Of a stretch of DNA of 11,159 bases, positions 9,769 through 11,159 are shown in pieces. The position numbers and the translations under genes are program-made. The notes below the pieces were generated by a model. The model was not told the origin of the DNA and ran no database searches. It worked only from the letters and a program-made list of their open reading frames with translations. The number at the start of each line of letters is the position of its first letter. The stretch's first letter is position 1. This DNA is from Auxenochlorella pyrenoidosa (taxonomy: Eukaryota; Chlorophyta; Trebouxiophyceae; Chlorellales; Chlorellaceae). The stretch lies in NCBI GenBank assembly GCA_001430745.1, contig KQ482061.1, positions 1,114,763 to 1,125,921 of the forward strand, written 5' to 3'.

Positions 9769-10220
9769 ACTTGCGCTGTCGCTGCTCAAGATTCCCCGTG
9801 CACCTCGAGAGGCGCGCAAGCAAGAGGTGGGGAGCGGGGCCTGTGGGGTTTCGACTCTGCTGGCTCTGCTTGAACCGCACGCTTGTAGAGTGAGACGAAC
9901 GAATGAAAAGAGCGCAAAGGGTGTGTGCTATCGACACGAGGATCCAGCAGCGCATGGGAGCTGCTTTGCCAACCACACGATGCACGCTGGCGGCCGCATC
10001 TTCTGGCTTGCAAGCGCGGCGCTCCGCACTTGGCCTGTACCTCTGCTTGGCCGACATGCACAGTGACCGGATGCAATGTAACGGAACGCGTCATTCCAGG
10101 CCAGAATCAATCTGGGCCGGGAATGGCAGAGCAGGCAAGTCCTGCACGCTGTTGCCCGCCCCCGCCTTCTGTGCACTGCTTGGTCGGTGTTGCTGTGCCG
10201 CTGAACACCATGCAGTGCGG

Positions 10221-10225
10221 TTACA
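10221..10225 (-). terminator. Putative TGTAA polyadenylation element of the SNF7 gene
   Basis: Plus-strand TTACA reads TGTAA on the minus strand, about 345 nt after the SNF7 stop codon. This is the expected orientation and a plausible distance for a green algal 3' UTR. A chance occurrence is possible. Confidence 0.5.
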
Positions 10226-10440
10226 GTCAAGTCTCCAAGGAGGGAAGAAGCAAGAGCAAGCACGAACAGTATGGCACAGAAAGAGGGGGAGAGAGGGGAG
10301 CGGAGGAGGTACTGTACACGGGGTGGAGCAGAGGAACAAGCAGCGGATGGGGGGTCAGCGAGAAGGCACCAGCAGCAAACACAAAGGTGCCCGCTTATGT
10401 TTCCCTCCCATCCAGCCATATCGAACCTAAGAATGTAGCC

Positions 10441-10463
10441 GCTGCTGCTGCTGCTACTGCTGC
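10441..10463 (+). repeat. Imperfect GCT trinucleotide repeat in SNF7 3' UTR
   Basis: Five GCT units, one ACT interruption, then further GCT/GC. The repeat lies about 106 bases downstream of the SNF7 stop codon (minus orientation, AGC repeat in the transcript). It is a simple microsatellite with no assigned role. Confidence 0.8.
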
Positions 10464-10568
10464 GCCTGCACTGCCGCCACCGCGGCTGCTCCTTGCCAGG
10501 CATGGCGGCCGCCACCAAGGCGGCGAGGGCAAGGCCCCTACAACAAGGCTGCTGCGGCTGGCAGCGCA

Positions 10569-11159
10569 TCACAACGCCATCTCTGCCTGCAAGGCCTCGA
10601 GCTCCAGCTCCTCTGGCGTCTTGGCCGGCTGCGCCTGCACAGGAGGCAAGGGTGGAGCGCAGGGATTGGTGCGTGTGGGTGGCACCCAGGCAGGCAGACA
10701 GCATCGTCGGCATAACCGCCATCACTGCAGGCCAAGGCACAGCCCACCACCTTGAGACAGCAGGCAGTTCGGGGAGCCAGCAAGACCCCGCAGGGCACAG
10801 CAGCGCGCAAGGAGCGCCTCGCACCTTCTGCGGCCGGGTGGTGGGCGCTGAGGGCATGGCCGGCAGCGCCTCTGCCGCGATCTTGTGCCCCGGCGCCGAC
10901 CCCGCCTCGATGAGCGTCTCGTCCAGCTGCGCCGCCTCCATCTCCTGCAGGCGCAGCAGGGCAGACGGATGCTCGTGGATGCCGGTGCCCAACCGAGCTC
11001 GGGCAGGTCCCGGGCGGGCCACATCGTGCAGCAGCACGGCTACGGCCAACTGGCACCTCCCCCACTGCCGCCGCGGTGCCTGTTGGCAGCACCCAGCAGC
11101 AGCAGCAGCAGCCGGCCCCGCACCCAGCAGCAGCAGCAGCAGGCCCCGCAACCACGCCA
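10569..11159 (-). CDS. SNF7: ESCRT-III subunit SNF7/VPS32/CHMP4, C-terminal two exons (runs off right edge)
   Basis: Exons (minus): 10944-10825 (40 codons) and 10634-10569 (21 codons plus TGA at 10571-10569), joined in phase 0 by a 190-nt intron (donor GTGCGA, acceptor CTCCTGTGCAG). The visible 61 residues hold EMEAAQLDETLIEAG, ALPAMPSAPTTRP and a final TPEELELEALQAEMAL. The last stretch closely follows the C-terminus of plant VPS32/SNF7 proteins (typically ending ...LAALQAEMAL). By family knowledge SNF7 polymerises on endosomal and other membranes for vesicle budding and scission. The Pro-rich LPAMP segment sits where CHMP4 proteins carry a MIM2-like VPS4-binding motif, and the terminal helix is the Bro1/ALIX-binding region. 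The N-terminal helical core lies to the right of the window. From 10945 rightward the sequence looks like an intron. A longer unspliced frame exists but destroys the conserved tail. Confidence 0.87.
11094..11142 (+). repeat. Two (CAG)6 tracts in a tandem duplication
   Basis: Six CAG units at 11094-11111 and six at 11125-11142 are separated by CCGGCCCCGCACC. The flanking GCCCCGCA recurs after the second tract, so a unit of about 31 bp seems duplicated. It lies in the presumed SNF7 intron, reading CTG on the transcript strand. Confidence 0.8.

Larger units (their letters stand above)
9769..10568. other. Intergenic: SNF7 3' UTR and hydrolase promoter region
   Basis: No gene was recognised. On the minus strand the SNF7 3' UTR probably runs from 10568 to just past the TGTAA element at 10225-10221. 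It includes a GCT repeat (10441-10463) and a purine-rich plus-strand stretch (about 10237-10312, pyrimidine-rich in the transcript). The remaining roughly 440 bp to the hydrolase ATG would hold its promoter and 5' UTR; no specific element was identified. Long open frames on both strands here have no homology I recognise and are treated as chance. Confidence 0.5.

Noticed and set aside
9925..10755. 276-aa open frame on the plus strand
   Set aside because: It overlaps the SNF7 terminal exon in antisense and continues through repeats and an intergenic region, with no domain or splice logic.
9928..11151. 407-aa open frame on the minus strand
   Set aside because: It reads through the SNF7 exon 10944-10825, then through the intron and 3' UTR. 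Splicing at 10825/10634 restores the conserved SNF7 C-terminus, so the long frame is a by-product of GC-rich sequence.
1..11159. Co-regulated pathway or gene cluster made of the four named genes
   Set aside because: The families belong to unrelated processes, the genes are separate eukaryotic units with their own intergenic regions, and nothing in the sequence ties them together.

Overview
This window looks like nuclear DNA of a GC-rich green alga (Chlorophyta, probably of the Chlorella/Coccomyxa type; the lineage is an inference). The evidence is small exons (41 to 322 nt) split by many 120-310 nt introns, mostly GT...AG with C-rich polypyrimidine tracts, coding exons ending mostly in G or C at third positions, eukaryote-specific families (an ESCRT-III SNF7 protein, an AAAP permease), and TGTAA elements downstream of two of the stop codons. 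No bacterial operon, mobile element, CRISPR array or RNA gene was recognised.

Four multi-exon genes lie head-to-tail on the minus strand. From right to left they are: (1) the 3' end of an SNF7/VPS32/CHMP4 ESCRT-III gene (10569 to beyond the right edge); (2) a complete six-exon alpha/beta hydrolase of 343 aa (9768 to 7487); (3) a complete ten-exon AAAP amino acid/auxin permease-like gene of 491 aa with about 11 membrane segments (5764 to 2707); (4) the 5' seven exons of a molybdenum cofactor sulfurase-like class V aminotransferase (about 2171 or 2000 to beyond the left edge). I rebuilt the exon structures by hand. Every junction keeps the reading frame and restores family motifs. Two introns appear to be GC...AG rather than GT...AG.

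On the plus strand, between the permease and the hydrolase, a small two-exon candidate gene (6371-6711, 73 aa, no recognised homology) fits in frame and is followed by a TGTAA element. It would be divergent from the permease and convergent with the hydrolase.

The four named genes work in different processes (membrane remodelling, hydrolysis of an unknown substrate, amino acid transport, Moco or PLP chemistry). I see no sign that they form one pathway, so this reads as an ordinary algal gene neighbourhood. The points of interest are the unrecognised small gene, the GC-AG introns, the poly-C acceptor tracts and the unresolved 5' end of the sulfurase-like gene.
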